A stretch of 64,000 nucleotides of DNA from Chryseobacterium bernardetii (GCF_003815975.1 NZ_CP033932.1:3453501-3517500); one strand, 5' to 3'. Positions 1-8,485 are shown, counted from the stretch's first letter. The notes: generated by a model not told the origin, from the letters alone. Made by a program: numbers and translations.

Positions 1-774
1 TGACATCTCTGCCTGTCCGGAAATAAAATACTGCCACTCGTCTGCATTGGGATGCCAGTGCATTTCTCTTAAAGCGCCGGGCTGAAGTTCCAGTACCGAG
101 CCAGCCATTGTTGTGCTGATGGGAAACTCCTTACGGGTAACCAATCTTTGAAGACCACCGCCGGGAATGATTCTTGGCTGTTGGGAATGCAGAGGATAAC
201 GGTGCAGGCTTGTCAGCTCAATGTCTGATTCCTCAGGACGGGGTGCGGCATTCACGGAGAGTTCATCCGGAACAACTCCTGCTGCGAAATACACCTCTTT
301 TTGCGGAAGTTCTGCTACTTCTTGAAGGCTCAGCCCTAAATTCTGTGCAACAATTTCAGGAGGCATACTTGAAACGAAATCTGTAACGCTAAAGGTATGG
401 TCTTCCGAAAAATTACCATTGTCGAAAATCAGAATGAAATGACATTCTTCTGTTCCTGTGGCCTGGATGGAATGTCCATAACCTTTTGGGAAATACCAGA
501 CATCACCCGGTTCAAAATTATCGGTATAACTTCGCCCGTCAGGATGGATAATCGTAGTACGTACCGTTCCTGAAATCACATAAGCCCATTCTGCGGCATT
601 GGCATGCCAGTGAAGCTCTCTCATGCTTCCGGGCTGTAATCTCATGGAAACTCCGGCAATACCTACAGAAGCAGGGAATTCTTTTACGGAAGCACCTCTT
701 GTTGTACCACCGTCACTCGTACGCGGCTCTTTTTTTTCTAATTCGTATCTGAAACTTAATGATGAAGGATTCAT
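1..774 (-). CDS. Oxalate decarboxylase-type bicupin (3' end outside window)
   Basis: The minus strand is open from the ATG at 774 to the window edge, giving 258 residues of a two-cupin protein. Cupin 1 shows metal ligands H55, H57, E62 and H101; a second cupin begins near residue 235 with a HWHPNADEW motif. This matches the oxalate decarboxylase/oxidase family, Mn enzymes that convert oxalate to formate and CO2. The active-site lid aligned with SENS of Bacillus OxdC reads SEDH (residues 123-126), so the catalytic Glu is kept but the next two positions differ. No signal peptide is seen, so it is probably cytoplasmic. The upstream region shares a two-part motif with the gene starting at 1462. 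The family is well supported; oxalate as the true substrate is inferred. Confidence 0.85.
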   Translation of the reverse strand, partial: MNPSSLSFRYELEKKEPRTSDGGTTRGASVKEFPASVGIAGVSMRLQPGSMRELHWHANAAEWAYVISGTVRTTIIHPDGRSYTDNFEPGDVWYFPKGYGHSIQATGTEECHFILIFDNGNFSEDHTFSVTDFVSSMPPEIVAQNLGLSLQEVAELPQKEVYFAAGVVPDELSVNAAPRPEESDIELTSLHRYPLHSQQPRIIPGGGLQRLVTRKEFPISTTMAGSVLELQPGALREMHWHPNADEWQYFISGQAEMS

Positions 775-814
775 ACTATTATTTTTTTGTGATTAATTTT
801 CTTTGTTTTGCTAT

Positions 815-862
815 TGTAAAGCTACTCCTGAATTTTACTTTTTCTTGGTGTCATTCGGTGAA
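815..862 (-). promoter_or_regulatory. Shared two-part promoter motif, oxalate decarboxylase gene
   Basis: On the plus strand, TGTAAAGCTA (815-824) is followed 30 bases later by TTCGGTGAA (854-862). The same pair with the same spacing lies upstream of the gene that starts at 1462. Read on the minus strand, the first block (TAGCTTTA) resembles the Bacteroidota -7 box TAnnTTTG. The second would then be an upstream activator or operator site. This is inferred from two copies only. Confidence 0.4.
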
Positions 863-904
863 AAGGCAAAATGAGTCGTTGAGGATATAGAGGGTTTGGT
901 TGCT

Positions 905-1462
905 TTAAAAAGGCTGGTTATATTGCCCTGTCAGTGCTTTATTTTCAATGCTTTTTGCAAAGTTTGGTGTTTCTTCATGATTGTGGGCGTCAGAAGCAGC
1001 CTGTCTGGATGCGGCAGCATCAGCAAGGTTGATCCCGTGTTCTTGCAGATATTCAAACATTTCGGGTGTGGCTGCCGCATGAATTTCATTGGTATAAAGG
1101 CAGGTGTTTTCGTCAATCTTTGTTACTTTCAGTTCCCACAGAACCTGAACTTTTGTACGTCCGTTTTTGGTAATTGAATCAGAGATGGAAAGCATGCGGC
1201 AGTAATCGGGACGATGAACATCTGCAACATAATGCTGAACCATCAGAGCATCTCCAATCGTTTCTACGTTTAAAGACACTGGTTGGCCATCAAAAGTAAC
1301 TGAAATAGCAGCTCCGATATGCTGGGTAGAGCATCTCTGGTATTCCGCATCCGGCAGGTTAAGCAGCCAGTCTGCGATATTCACTTTTTCAATGGGTGCA
1401 TTGATGACAGCGCTTACACTTGAATGAGACAGTGCGTTTTCGGGTGTTTGTGAGATTTCCAT
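905..1462 (-). CDS. SRPBCC-like hypothetical protein
   Basis: A 185-residue protein without signal peptide or membrane segment. Its N-terminal wording (VSAVINAPIEKVNIADWL) and alternating strands resemble the START/SRPBCC ligand-binding fold, where such N-termini introduce polyketide-cyclase-like proteins. An Ala- and His-rich helical stretch follows near residues 145-170. No catalytic residues can be assigned. It is transcribed toward the bicupin gene with about 130 bases between them, and both genes carry the same upstream motif, so they are probably co-regulated rather than co-transcribed. The function is unknown and the fold call is tentative. Confidence 0.6.
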   Translation of the reverse strand: MEISQTPENALSHSSVSAVINAPIEKVNIADWLLNLPDAEYQRCSTQHIGAAISVTFDGQPVSLNVETIGDALMVQHYVADVHRPDYCRMLSISDSITKNGRTKVQVLWELKVTKIDENTCLYTNEIHAAATPEMFEYLQEHGINLADAAASRQAASDAHNHEETPNFAKSIENKALTGQYNQPF

Positions 1463-1490
1463 AGTTGTTGGTTTTGATTGTTATTGATGA

Positions 1491-1538
1491 TGTAAAGCTA
1501 CAAACCGACCTGTTTAATTTTTACCGCTGTTCGGTCAA
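1491..1538 (-). promoter_or_regulatory. Shared two-part promoter motif, SRPBCC-like gene
   Basis: TGTAAAGCTA (1491-1500) and TTCGGTCAA (1530-1538) sit at the same 30-base spacing as the pair at 815-862. The first block is a plausible -7 element for the gene at 1462. The second is a candidate binding site for a shared regulator. Confidence 0.4.
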
Positions 1539-1602
1539 CAGGCGAAAACTATCGTTGAATAAGCTGATGATGTTAAAAAGGTAATGAGATGAAACATTAT
1601 GA

Positions 1603-1633
1603 AAACAAAAAATCACTGTAGGTTACAGTGATT
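1603..1633 (-). terminator. Intrinsic terminator after ABM-domain gene
   Basis: A perfect 10-bp stem (1611-1620 with 1624-1633) has a three-base loop. On the minus strand it is followed by a T-rich run. It lies 26 bases after the stop codon at 1660 and would end the operon transcribed from the right. Confidence 0.75.
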
Positions 1634-1659
1634 GGTCGTATGTAGTGTAAGAAAAATGA

Positions 1660-2211
1660 CTATTTATACAGCCATTTTTTGATCAGCCTGGTATAATTGG
1701 GCATCACGGCAAACACCATCAGAAAAACAATGATTCCGGAATTGATGAATCCGTCAGAATAATGATTGGGCGGAATATGTAAAAACCGTAAAAAAGGAAT
1801 GATCAAAGCAGGAATAAGAACCGACAGCGGATAAATGGCAGACCAGGTTGCCAGAAACTGTTTCCAGCGTACCGGAACTTTATTCCCTTCATTTTCTGTC
1901 GTAAAAAGAAAATCAAGCCCGGATCTGATCTGGTAATGGTCGTTTTTTCTGAACAGTGGATTCGCTTTCTCAATAAGCTTTTTCCGGTTATCCGATTCCA
2001 TCCAGCTTTTAAGATGGTCAATCGTATCAAAACGGATAATGACGGTATACACAAAAGTCAGATCGGGAATCGGCCGAATAATCTGCAGATCAATAAAGCC
2101 TTCAGAATGTTTGGTGACAGGCACAATTTCGTCCAGCCATTTTTCATATTGTGATTGTTTCCCATCCAGAATATGATGGGTAATCACTACGGAGGCGCCT
2201 TGATTTTCCAT
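1660..2211 (-). CDS. ABM-domain protein with C-terminal membrane segments
   Basis: The first half (residues about 8-100) has the ferredoxin-like pattern of antibiotic biosynthesis monooxygenase (ABM) domains, including VVITHHILDGKQSQYEKWL and a following EGFIDLQIIRP strand. The second half has hydrophobic stretches LSVLIPALIIPFLRFL and SGIIVFLMVFAV, so the domain is probably anchored at the inner membrane. I chose the ATG at 2211, not the upstream one at 2277, because the latter would overlap the preceding gene by 44 bases, while 2211 leaves a 22-base gap. It is the last gene of a probable operon with the Old Yellow Enzyme. The substrate is unknown. Confidence 0.7.
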   Translation of the reverse strand: MENQGASVVITHHILDGKQSQYEKWLDEIVPVTKHSEGFIDLQIIRPIPDLTFVYTVIIRFDTIDHLKSWMESDNRKKLIEKANPLFRKNDHYQIRSGLDFLFTTENEGNKVPVRWKQFLATWSAIYPLSVLIPALIIPFLRFLHIPPNHYSDGFINSGIIVFLMVFAVMPNYTRLIKKWLYK

Positions 2212-2233
2212 AACTGATTTTTTATTTGTTAAT

Positions 2234-3292
2234 TTAATGCGCTCTTTTATACTGCCACGGAATTTCTGTTTCAGCACCTAATGCTTTAGCAGAGTGGATG
2301 GCAAAATAAGGATCTCTAAGATGTTCCCGGGCGATGATCACCAGATCCGCATCTCCATTGACAATAATATCATTAGCCTGTTCTGCTTCCGTAATCATTC
2401 CAACAGCTCCTGTTAAAATTCCGGTCTGTTTTTTAATGGCTTTTGCAAAAGGAACCTGATATCCGGGAAATACTTTATCCTTGCTTACATTGGTAAATCC
2501 CCCACCGGATGCCGTAATGAAATCTACACCGTTTTCTTTAAGAATTTCCGAAAGTCTGATACTGTCTTCCAGAGTCCAGGCTTCCTCCGATTCTATATAG
2601 TCAACTGAAGAAATTCGCACGAACAGAGGCATTTCAGCAGGAATAACTTTCCTGATTTCCTGAACGGTTTCTACAAGAAAACGGATCCTGTTTTCAAAAC
2701 TTCCGCCATATTCATCCTGTCTTTTATTGATTACTGCGGAATAAAACTGATGGAACAGGTAACCATGTGCCGCATGCAGTTCAATGGTATCAAAACCTGC
2801 GTCAACAGCACGAAGGACTGCTTTAACAAATTTTGTTTGTAATTCCCGGATCTCCTCAATCGTGAGCTCTTCCGCAAAAACTCCATTGAACTCATGAGCA
2901 GAGGAGGATTTTACAGTCCAGCCCCCTTCTTCCGGAGTGAGAGGTTTCATTCTTTCATTGGGATGTTTTAGGCTGCCTTTTCCTCCAGCGTGCCAGAGCT
3001 GAATTCCTATTTTGGCATTCTGTTCATGTACAAAATTCACGATGTTAGCCCATGCATTTTTCTGTTCATCATTCCAGATCCCTACATCAGATAATGTAGC
3101 CAGACCTTCTTCTGAAACGGCTGTACATTCGGTAAGAATTAATCCTGCCCCGCCAACAACACGGCTTCCAAGATGGACAAGGTGCCAGTTGCCGGGAATT
3201 CCGTTTTTAGCACTGTATTGCTGCATTGGAGATAATACAATCCTGTTCTTTAAGGTAAGATTGCGAATGTGTATGGGTGAAAATAAACTCAT
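2234..3292 (-). CDS. NADH:flavin oxidoreductase, Old Yellow Enzyme family (YqjM-like)
   Basis: A 352-residue FMN-dependent TIM-barrel ene-reductase. It has the N-terminal FSPIHIRNLTLKNRIVLSPM segment, the active-site HAAHGYLFHQF motif (two His that bind substrate oxygen), the YGGSFENRIRF signature and a C-terminal phosphate-binding GAVGMI. Its length fits the YqjM/NamA subgroup, which reduces alpha,beta-unsaturated carbonyls using NAD(P)H. The redox-tuning Cys of YqjM (in MCQYS) is replaced by Gln here (MQQYS, residues 23-27). It starts 12 bases after the sensor-kinase stop, so co-transcription is likely. The natural substrate is unknown. Confidence 0.88.
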   Translation of the reverse strand: MSLFSPIHIRNLTLKNRIVLSPMQQYSAKNGIPGNWHLVHLGSRVVGGAGLILTECTAVSEEGLATLSDVGIWNDEQKNAWANIVNFVHEQNAKIGIQLWHAGGKGSLKHPNERMKPLTPEEGGWTVKSSSAHEFNGVFAEELTIEEIRELQTKFVKAVLRAVDAGFDTIELHAAHGYLFHQFYSAVINKRQDEYGGSFENRIRFLVETVQEIRKVIPAEMPLFVRISSVDYIESEEAWTLEDSIRLSEILKENGVDFITASGGGFTNVSKDKVFPGYQVPFAKAIKKQTGILTGAVGMITEAEQANDIIVNGDADLVIIAREHLRDPYFAIHSAKALGAETEIPWQYKRAH

Positions 3293-3304
3293 TTTTTTCT
3301 TTTT

Positions 3305-5512
3305 TTAAATTGTTTTTGAAAATGCTTCAGCTTCGTAAACCGCCTCTGACAGAACTTTCTGTACTTCTGCCAGTATTTTTTGCAGATTAGGGTTTCCTTC
3401 TGATGCTGTTTCAAGACTATCAAGTTTTTCCTTTAACAGAGGATGTAATCCCATGATGGCAATGCTGGATTTCAGATCATGAGCCCACAGTTTCACATCC
3501 TTAAAATCTTTGTTTTCGTAAGCCGTTGTCAGTTTCTGTAAATGATCGGGAATGTTTTCAATAAACTGTTGCGTGACCATTTTTTCGAAACTTTTGTCGC
3601 CACCGCTCACCGTCTGCATATAAGAGAGATCAATATACTGATAGTCAAATGATGGATTTTCGGTTTTCTTTTCGTTTTTATTCTTTTCTTTAAACCCGAA
3701 CTTCGAAATCAGCATAAACAACTCTTCTTCATTGACAGGCTTGGAAATATATTCATTCATCCCGCGGCTCAGGCATCTTTCTCTTTCGCCTGCCAGGGCA
3801 TGGGCGGTCATCGCGATGATCGGAATATCCAGTCTGAGTTCTTCCCGGATTTTCTGGGTAGCTGCATATCCGTCCATGTGAGGCATCTGTATATCCATTA
3901 AAACCAGATCGCATGCATTGCCTTTAAGATAACTTACTGCTTCAAGACCGTTCGATGCAATATGAAAATCAATATTCCATTGTGAAAGCAGATGTTTCAT
4001 CAGGCTTTGATTGATCACATTATCATCAACTACCAGAACTTTCAGAGGCGTATTGGATTTATCTTTAAAGTAATGCGGATCAGCAGCTGGTAGCACAGTA
4101 ACTTGTTCTTCAGCAATTCCGTAAGGAATATAGAAATGAAATGTAGTTCCTTTCCCTTGTTCACTGCTTACTTCTATATTTCCGTTCTGCAGGAGAATTA
4201 AGCTTTTCACGATGGATAAGCCTAATCCTGTTCCTCCGTAATTTCTTGTGGTTGAATCTTCTCCCTGGTTGAATCTTTCGAAGATTTCAGTAAGCTTTTC
4301 TTTATCGATTCCAATTCCCGTATCTGAAATTTTAAAACCGAGAACCGCTTCTTTCTCCGTCTGCTGTTTACTGTAGATCTCAACAAAGATATTCCCATGG
4401 TGGGTAAATTTTATGGCATTTCCGATGAGGTTGACTAAAATCTGGGTCAGTCTTGTGGCATCTCCCACCAAAGTGTCAGGAATGGAAGGATCAATGGTAC
4501 TTGAGAGGATAAGTCCTTTCTCTCTGGCCCGTTCTTTAAAAAATGTTTCTACGGAATTGACGAGTCCGTTGATGCTGAAAATTCCGGGGGTAATGCGCAT
4601 CATTCCTGCTTCTATTTTGGATAGATCAAGAATGTCATTGATGATGGCCATCAGGTTTTCTCCGGAACGTTGTATTGAAGAAACAAATTCTGCTGAAGTT
4701 TCATCCAGTGGACGCTTTTGCAGCAAATTGGTGAAACCGAGAATTCCGCTTAAAGGAGTTCTGATTTCGTGGCTCATATTGGCAAGAAAATTTTCTTTGG
4801 TCTGTGCTGCTACCAATGCTTTTTTTTCGGCAATATCAAGTTCATTTATAAGTAATCTCTGACGTTTAAACTGACGAAGAATGTGATAGCCTACGACAGA
4901 ACCGCTCAAAATCAGTAAGATCAGTAAAGAAATATCATAGAATCTTGCTTTTTGTCCCATTTCTTCACTTTTCTGGCTGAGTTCAACCATATTCAGGTTT
5001 CTGCTTTCATATATTTTAGCTGTGATACTGGTGATTTCATTAGAAATTTTTCTTGCACGCGGATTGGCAATGGAGGTATTATCGTCCATGTTTCCAACAG
5101 AAAGATAACGGTGCAGGAGTTTATCTTTGGTTGTTTTCTTTTCCATGGCAAGAACACTTAATCTGTGGATCAGCTTTTCTTCTTCTGCATTTACATTGTC
5201 TTTGGATAAAGAATCCAGAAAATTTTCTATCTGACTGATTTTTTGGTCGATCCCTTCGAGATGCGTGGTGTCATTCGTTGCAATAGAAGCTCTGATTCTG
5301 CTTTCCACTCCCAAAATATCACGGTCTATCTCCCGCAAATGATTGCTTGAACGCAATTCGCTCAGCAAGGTATTGTTATTCTGAATCAGCGCCTTGGTAT
5401 TTTTTGCAGAATTGAGCTGAACAGCTATCAACAGGAGTGAACCCGCAATAAATGTCAGGATAATAAAGTAGCTGAATCGCTTGTTATCCATTACTGAAGA
5501 TATATTTTTCAT
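3305..5512 (-). CDS. Hybrid sensor histidine kinase with receiver and HPt domains
   Basis: A 735-residue phosphorelay protein. Order: transmembrane helix 14-33, extracytoplasmic helical sensor region to about 190, second helix 194-211, short coiled linker, HisKA with phospho-acceptor H248 in NMSHEIRTPL, HATPase with N box (361-369), DTGIGI and GGTGLGLS loops, receiver with D540 and K591, and a C-terminal HPt domain with H678 in AHDLKSS. All key residues are present, so it should run an internal His-Asp-His relay. The LytTR regulator encoded just upstream is the likely partner, and the oxidoreductase gene follows after 12 bases. The stimulus is unknown. Confidence 0.93.
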   Translation of the reverse strand: MKNISSVMDNKRFSYFIILTFIAGSLLLIAVQLNSAKNTKALIQNNNTLLSELRSSNHLREIDRDILGVESRIRASIATNDTTHLEGIDQKISQIENFLDSLSKDNVNAEEEKLIHRLSVLAMEKKTTKDKLLHRYLSVGNMDDNTSIANPRARKISNEITSITAKIYESRNLNMVELSQKSEEMGQKARFYDISLLILLILSGSVVGYHILRQFKRQRLLINELDIAEKKALVAAQTKENFLANMSHEIRTPLSGILGFTNLLQKRPLDETSAEFVSSIQRSGENLMAIINDILDLSKIEAGMMRITPGIFSINGLVNSVETFFKERAREKGLILSSTIDPSIPDTLVGDATRLTQILVNLIGNAIKFTHHGNIFVEIYSKQQTEKEAVLGFKISDTGIGIDKEKLTEIFERFNQGEDSTTRNYGGTGLGLSIVKSLILLQNGNIEVSSEQGKGTTFHFYIPYGIAEEQVTVLPAADPHYFKDKSNTPLKVLVVDDNVINQSLMKHLLSQWNIDFHIASNGLEAVSYLKGNACDLVLMDIQMPHMDGYAATQKIREELRLDIPIIAMTAHALAGERERCLSRGMNEYISKPVNEEELFMLISKFGFKEKNKNEKKTENPSFDYQYIDLSYMQTVSGGDKSFEKMVTQQFIENIPDHLQKLTTAYENKDFKDVKLWAHDLKSSIAIMGLHPLLKEKLDSLETASEGNPNLQKILAEVQKVLSEAVYEAEAFSKTI

Positions 5513-5620
5513 AATAACGGTCTGATTTTAAATAAAATGCAGATAAAGGTTGATTAAACCCTAAACTGTTCAGGGATTGAGATCAAAAAAGGAAATCAAA
5601 TTTCTGATGGGCTGTAGCGG

Positions 5621-6316
5621 CTAAAAGACATTCATTCGTGTATTGAGTGCTTTCCTGTAGGCATCTGCCACGGGAATGAATTTGCCATTAATCATAATAC
5701 CACCGTCCTGAAGAGTATCAATTTTGCCCACTGAAACAATATAGGAACGGTGCACTCTTATAAAATGATCCTTGGGAAGACGTTCTTCTGCCGTTTTCAT
5801 TTTACCGTGAATGGCAAACATCTTTTCTTTGGTGTAAAACTTCACATAATCGCCCATGGCTTCTGCATAGAAAATATCATCCAGTTTCAGACGCCTCGTA
5901 ATATTGGAATCCCTCACAAAAAGAAATTCATCCCTTGTTACTTCTACATTTTCTTTTCTGCTTTCAAGAATTGTCTGTGCCTTGCTTACTGCCTGCAGAA
6001 ATCTTACCGGCATAATGGGCTTTAGAAGGTAATCTGCAATATTAAGCTCAAAGGCTTCCAGCGCATATTCCTTTTTTGAGGTCGTGAAAATGATGATGGT
6101 CTCTTTACCCGAAAGCGTTTTCGTGAGCTCAATTCCTGTCATTTCCGGCATTTCTATATCGAGAAATATCAGATCGACGGAATTGGACTGAAGATAATGA
6201 TAAGCTTCTATAGCATTGGAAAACTCGCTGACAATGGAAAGATCCGGAACCTGTTTCGCGAGGTGGGCTAATGTTGTTCTTGCAATATCATTATCATCCA
6301 CGATTAAGGCTTTCAT
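5621..6316 (-). CDS. LytTR-family response regulator
   Basis: A 231-residue two-domain regulator. Residues 1-120 form a receiver with acidic pocket D8/D9 and phospho-acceptor D53 (FLDIEMPEMTG). Residues about 130-231 form a LytTR DNA-binding domain (IFYAEAMGDYVKFYT, FIRVHRSYIVS). LytTR regulators bind promoter direct repeats through a beta-fold. It precedes the hybrid kinase by 108 bases on the same strand, so the two are probably a pair. The kinase ends in an HPt domain that could phosphorylate D53. Confidence 0.92.
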   Translation of the reverse strand: MKALIVDDNDIARTTLAHLAKQVPDLSIVSEFSNAIEAYHYLQSNSVDLIFLDIEMPEMTGIELTKTLSGKETIIIFTTSKKEYALEAFELNIADYLLKPIMPVRFLQAVSKAQTILESRKENVEVTRDEFLFVRDSNITRRLKLDDIFYAEAMGDYVKFYTKEKMFAIHGKMKTAEERLPKDHFIRVHRSYIVSVGKIDTLQDGGIMINGKFIPVADAYRKALNTRMNVF

Positions 6317-6340
6317 AGGTATAGGTGTTTATGATTTACA

Positions 6341-6348
6341 CAAAGATA
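6341..6348 (-). promoter_or_regulatory. -7 box for the LytTR regulator
   Basis: On the minus strand the sequence is TATCTTTG, an exact match to the Bacteroidota -7 consensus TAnnTTTG. It lies about 25 bases upstream of the start codon. No clear -33 TTG is visible. Confidence 0.5.
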
Positions 6349-6370
6349 ATTATAACTTTTTTATTTTGTG

Positions 6371-6844
6371 TTATCTGAAATAGGAACGGATCATCCATGC
6401 CATTTCTTCATGGGTTTCCATCAGGCCTGTAATAAAATCGCTGGTGCCGTAATCTTTATAGGTTTCTGCAAATGGAGTGATATTTCCGCGAAGGAATTCG
6501 ATGATGCTTTCATGATCGCTTAACAGATCTTTCATGTATCCGAGACCGTCATTTGTTCTTTCGCTGTATTCCGTTAAATGGGTTAGTTCCAGATAGATTT
6601 TCATTGTTGCCGGTGCATAATGTCCGATTTTACGCATTCTTTCCGCAACGCTGTCCATCAGTTCATCCAGTTGCTTGTACTGTTCCTCAAAGAAAATGTG
6701 ATTGGCGTGGAAGTTATCTCCGGTTACATTCCAATGGGCATTTCTTGTTTTGATGTAAAGAAGCGTTTCGTCTGCCAATAATTTTGCTAATTGTTCTGCA
6801 ACGGCTTCCGCGTTTTTTTCTGTAATTCCGATTTTTGTTTTCAT
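6371..6844 (-). CDS. dps: Dps-family ferritin-like DNA-protection protein
   Basis: A 157-residue four-helix ferritin-like protein. The first helix carries the Dps ferroxidase signature NAHWNVTGDNFHANHIFFEE, followed by LDELMDSVAERMRKIG, so the inter-subunit iron ligands (His, His, Asp, Glu) are present. Dps forms a dodecamer that oxidises Fe(II) with H2O2, stores iron and protects DNA in starved or stressed cells. It is a separate transcription unit upstream of the response regulator, which has its own -7 box. The insertion sequence lies behind its promoter region and does not break it. Confidence 0.93.
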   Translation of the reverse strand: MKTKIGITEKNAEAVAEQLAKLLADETLLYIKTRNAHWNVTGDNFHANHIFFEEQYKQLDELMDSVAERMRKIGHYAPATMKIYLELTHLTEYSERTNDGLGYMKDLLSDHESIIEFLRGNITPFAETYKDYGTSDFITGLMETHEEMAWMIRSYFR

Positions 6845-7043
6845 AATAATAAGATTTTAGTTGAGTATTATTACCTTTTTCTGATGTAAAGGTCTGCAAT
6901 AACGCAACAAAACGGCTTGGAATTTCGATGAACGGGCAGAAAGACTCGTTGAATTGGGCTGCAAAATTTATCGGATATTGATACATAGAGATCCGAAATA
7001 GAAAAAACTTATCAGCTTATTGTACCGGAAGAGCTCTTTAAAA

Positions 7044-7074
7044 AATAAATTGGCTCAGTCTCAAAAGTTGGGGG
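7044..7074. repeat. IS left end: 8-bp target duplication and 23-bp terminal inverted repeat
   Basis: AATAAATT at 7044-7051 is repeated exactly at 8438-8445. The imperfect 23-bp terminal repeat at 7052-7074 ends in CAAAAGTTGGGGG and pairs with 8415-8437 (18 of 23 positions by eye). Confidence 0.9.
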
Positions 7075-7090
7075 GAATGTTAAGTAGTTT

Positions 7091-7098
7091 TATCTTTG
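7091..7098 (+). promoter_or_regulatory. Transposase promoter -7 box
   Basis: TATCTTTG is an exact TAnnTTTG match five bases before the transposase ATG. A TTG inside the left terminal repeat (7067-7069) lies 21 bases upstream and could serve as the -33 element, so transcription would be near leaderless. Confidence 0.55.
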
Positions 7099-7102
7099 CA
7101 TC

Positions 7103-7456
7103 ATGTTAAGCGATCACGACCTTCTTAAATTATTACTTCCGGAATTTTTAGTAGAGCACTTTGATATCCTCAAAGCAGAAACTCATGATGCAGAACTTCA
7201 TATTTATTTTGAAGAAAGAAACAGTATTCCCCATGAATTTAAAGAAAGGAGACTTGAATCCAAGGGCTTTTTACCTGAAATCATTGTAGATGATTATCCA
7301 TTACGGGGTAAAATCGTAAAGCTCCATGTTAAAAGAAGGAGATGGACAGATAAATCCTCCGGTGAGATCCTTCAGAGAGACTGGCAGCTTGTAGCGAAAG
7401 GCACACGGATGACAAAGGATTTGGCAGTCTTCTTAAAAAAAATTAGCAGACACTAA
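7103..7456 (+). CDS. IS transposase, N-terminal reading frame
   Basis: A 117-residue frame with no catalytic residues but a basic central part (KERRLESKGFLPEIIVDDYP, KLHVKRRRW) suited to binding the terminal repeats. It ends at the TAA at 7454-7456. The catalytic part continues in the +1 frame (7437-8414). The two frames overlap only between 7437 and 7453, which contains most of an A8 run (7435-7442). A slip there would join them into one full transposase. Alone it might act as a regulator of transposition. Confidence 0.85.
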   Translation: MLSDHDLLKLLLPEFLVEHFDILKAETHDAELHIYFEERNSIPHEFKERRLESKGFLPEIIVDDYPLRGKIVKLHVKRRRWTDKSSGEILQRDWQLVAKGTRMTKDLAVFLKKISRH

Positions 7457-8414
7457 AGCTCTTCCCCTAAAAGTTATAGCAGAATTTTTCGGGATCAAAG
7501 GCAAGACCTTCCAGAGGCAATACAAGAATAATCTCAGCGAATATCATAGCTGGGAACAAAAACCGCACGCAGAGGACTGGATCATTTACCCTGAAAATGT
7601 CTCAGCCTCCTTATCTTTAGACGAAGTAGCATTATCTGATGGAGAACTTTATACCGTTCTTACCTCCAAAAAAGCAAAAGGGAGAAAAGGAAGTATTGTT
7701 GCTATGATAAAAGGTACCCAGAGTGATTTTGTCATCACACATCTTTTGAAGATCAGCAGAAAACTTCGGATGAAGGTAAACGAAATTACATTGGATATGG
7801 CGGGTTCCATGAAGCGTATTGCCCAACGCTGCTTTCCTGATGCAGTACAGGTTATTGATCGTTTTCATGTTCAGAAGCTGTCCATAGAGGCCCTTCAGGA
7901 GATCAGGATCAGGCATCGCTGGGAAGCCATTGAAATGGAAAACAATCCTTTTAACAGTCACTCAGCTGAAACAGAAGTTTTTGCAAATGGAGATACCCGG
8001 AAACAGCTCTTGGTAAGAAGCAGGTATTTACTATATAAAAGCCGTGAGAAATGGACTCTGTCCCAGAAACAAAGAGCTTCGATCCTTTTTACCCAGTATC
8101 CTGATCTGGAACAGGCATATGAATTGACTGATGGACTTAGAAAAATTTATAACCAGAATATTTCGAAATCTGTAGCCATGACTAAACTGGCCCATTGGTT
8201 TAGAAATGTGGAAGAAGCAGAGTTTAAATCTTTTTCTACCTTAAGAAAAACAATAATGAATCATTATAGAAATATTCTCAACTACTTTGATCAAAGAAGC
8301 ACCAATGCTGCTGCTGAATCTTTCAATGCGAAAATAAAAAACTTCAGAATGCAGCTCAGAGGAGTAAAAGACAGAACCTTTTTTATCTTCAGATTAGCTA
8401 AACTTTTTGCCTAG
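7437..8414 (+). CDS. IS transposase, catalytic DDE reading frame (made by frameshift)
   Basis: Open from just after an in-frame TAA at 7434-7436 to the TAG at 8412-8414, next to the right terminal repeat. It holds an HTH-like part (VIAEFFGIKGKTFQRQY), then DDE-type catalytic residues: D in SLDEVAL, D in VIDRFHV, and E in AAAESFNAKIK. This is the ISL3-like arrangement. Methionine codons occur only later (about 7704), after the first catalytic Asp, so an active protein requires frameshifting from 7103. The slippery site is the A8 run at 7435-7442; skipping one A gives the needed +1 change. No internal stop is seen, so the element may be active. Confidence 0.85.
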   Translation, partial: KKLADTKALPLKVIAEFFGIKGKTFQRQYKNNLSEYHSWEQKPHAEDWIIYPENVSASLSLDEVALSDGELYTVLTSKKAKGRKGSIVAMIKGTQSDFVITHLLKISRKLRMKVNEITLDMAGSMKRIAQRCFPDAVQVIDRFHVQKLSIEALQEIRIRHRWEAIEMENNPFNSHSAETEVFANGDTRKQLLVRSRYLLYKSREKWTLSQKQRASILFTQYPDLEQAYELTDGLRKIYNQNISKSVAMTKLAHWFRNVEEAEFKSFSTLRKTIMNHYRNILNYFDQRSTNAAAESFNAKIKNFRMQLRGVKDRTFFIFRLAKLFA

Positions 8415-8445
8415 CCCCCAACTTTTGCGCTTGATCCAATAAATT
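8415..8445. repeat. IS right end: terminal inverted repeat and target duplication
   Basis: The right terminal repeat occupies 8415-8437, followed by AATAAATT at 8438-8445, identical to 7044-7051. Confidence 0.9.
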
Positions 8446-8485
8446 TGCATTCTTTTTTCAGCTTTGAACATACAACAAATAAAAA

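Larger units (their letters stand above)
7052..8437 (+). mobile_element. Complete ISL3-like insertion sequence, two-frame transposase
   Basis: A 1,386-bp element bounded by 23-bp inverted repeats and a perfect 8-bp direct repeat, the duplication size known for ISL3-family elements. It encodes one transposase split over two reading frames. It resembles the elements annotated as ISAon1 type in Bacteroidota; that name is from memory and not checked. The identical target duplication indicates a fairly recent insertion. It lies just outside the integrated island, between the ancestral tRNA terminator and dps. Confidence 0.9.

Noticed and set aside
4413..4862. 149-codon plus-strand frame inside the sensor kinase
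   Set aside because: It is the antisense shadow of the conserved HisKA/HATPase region.
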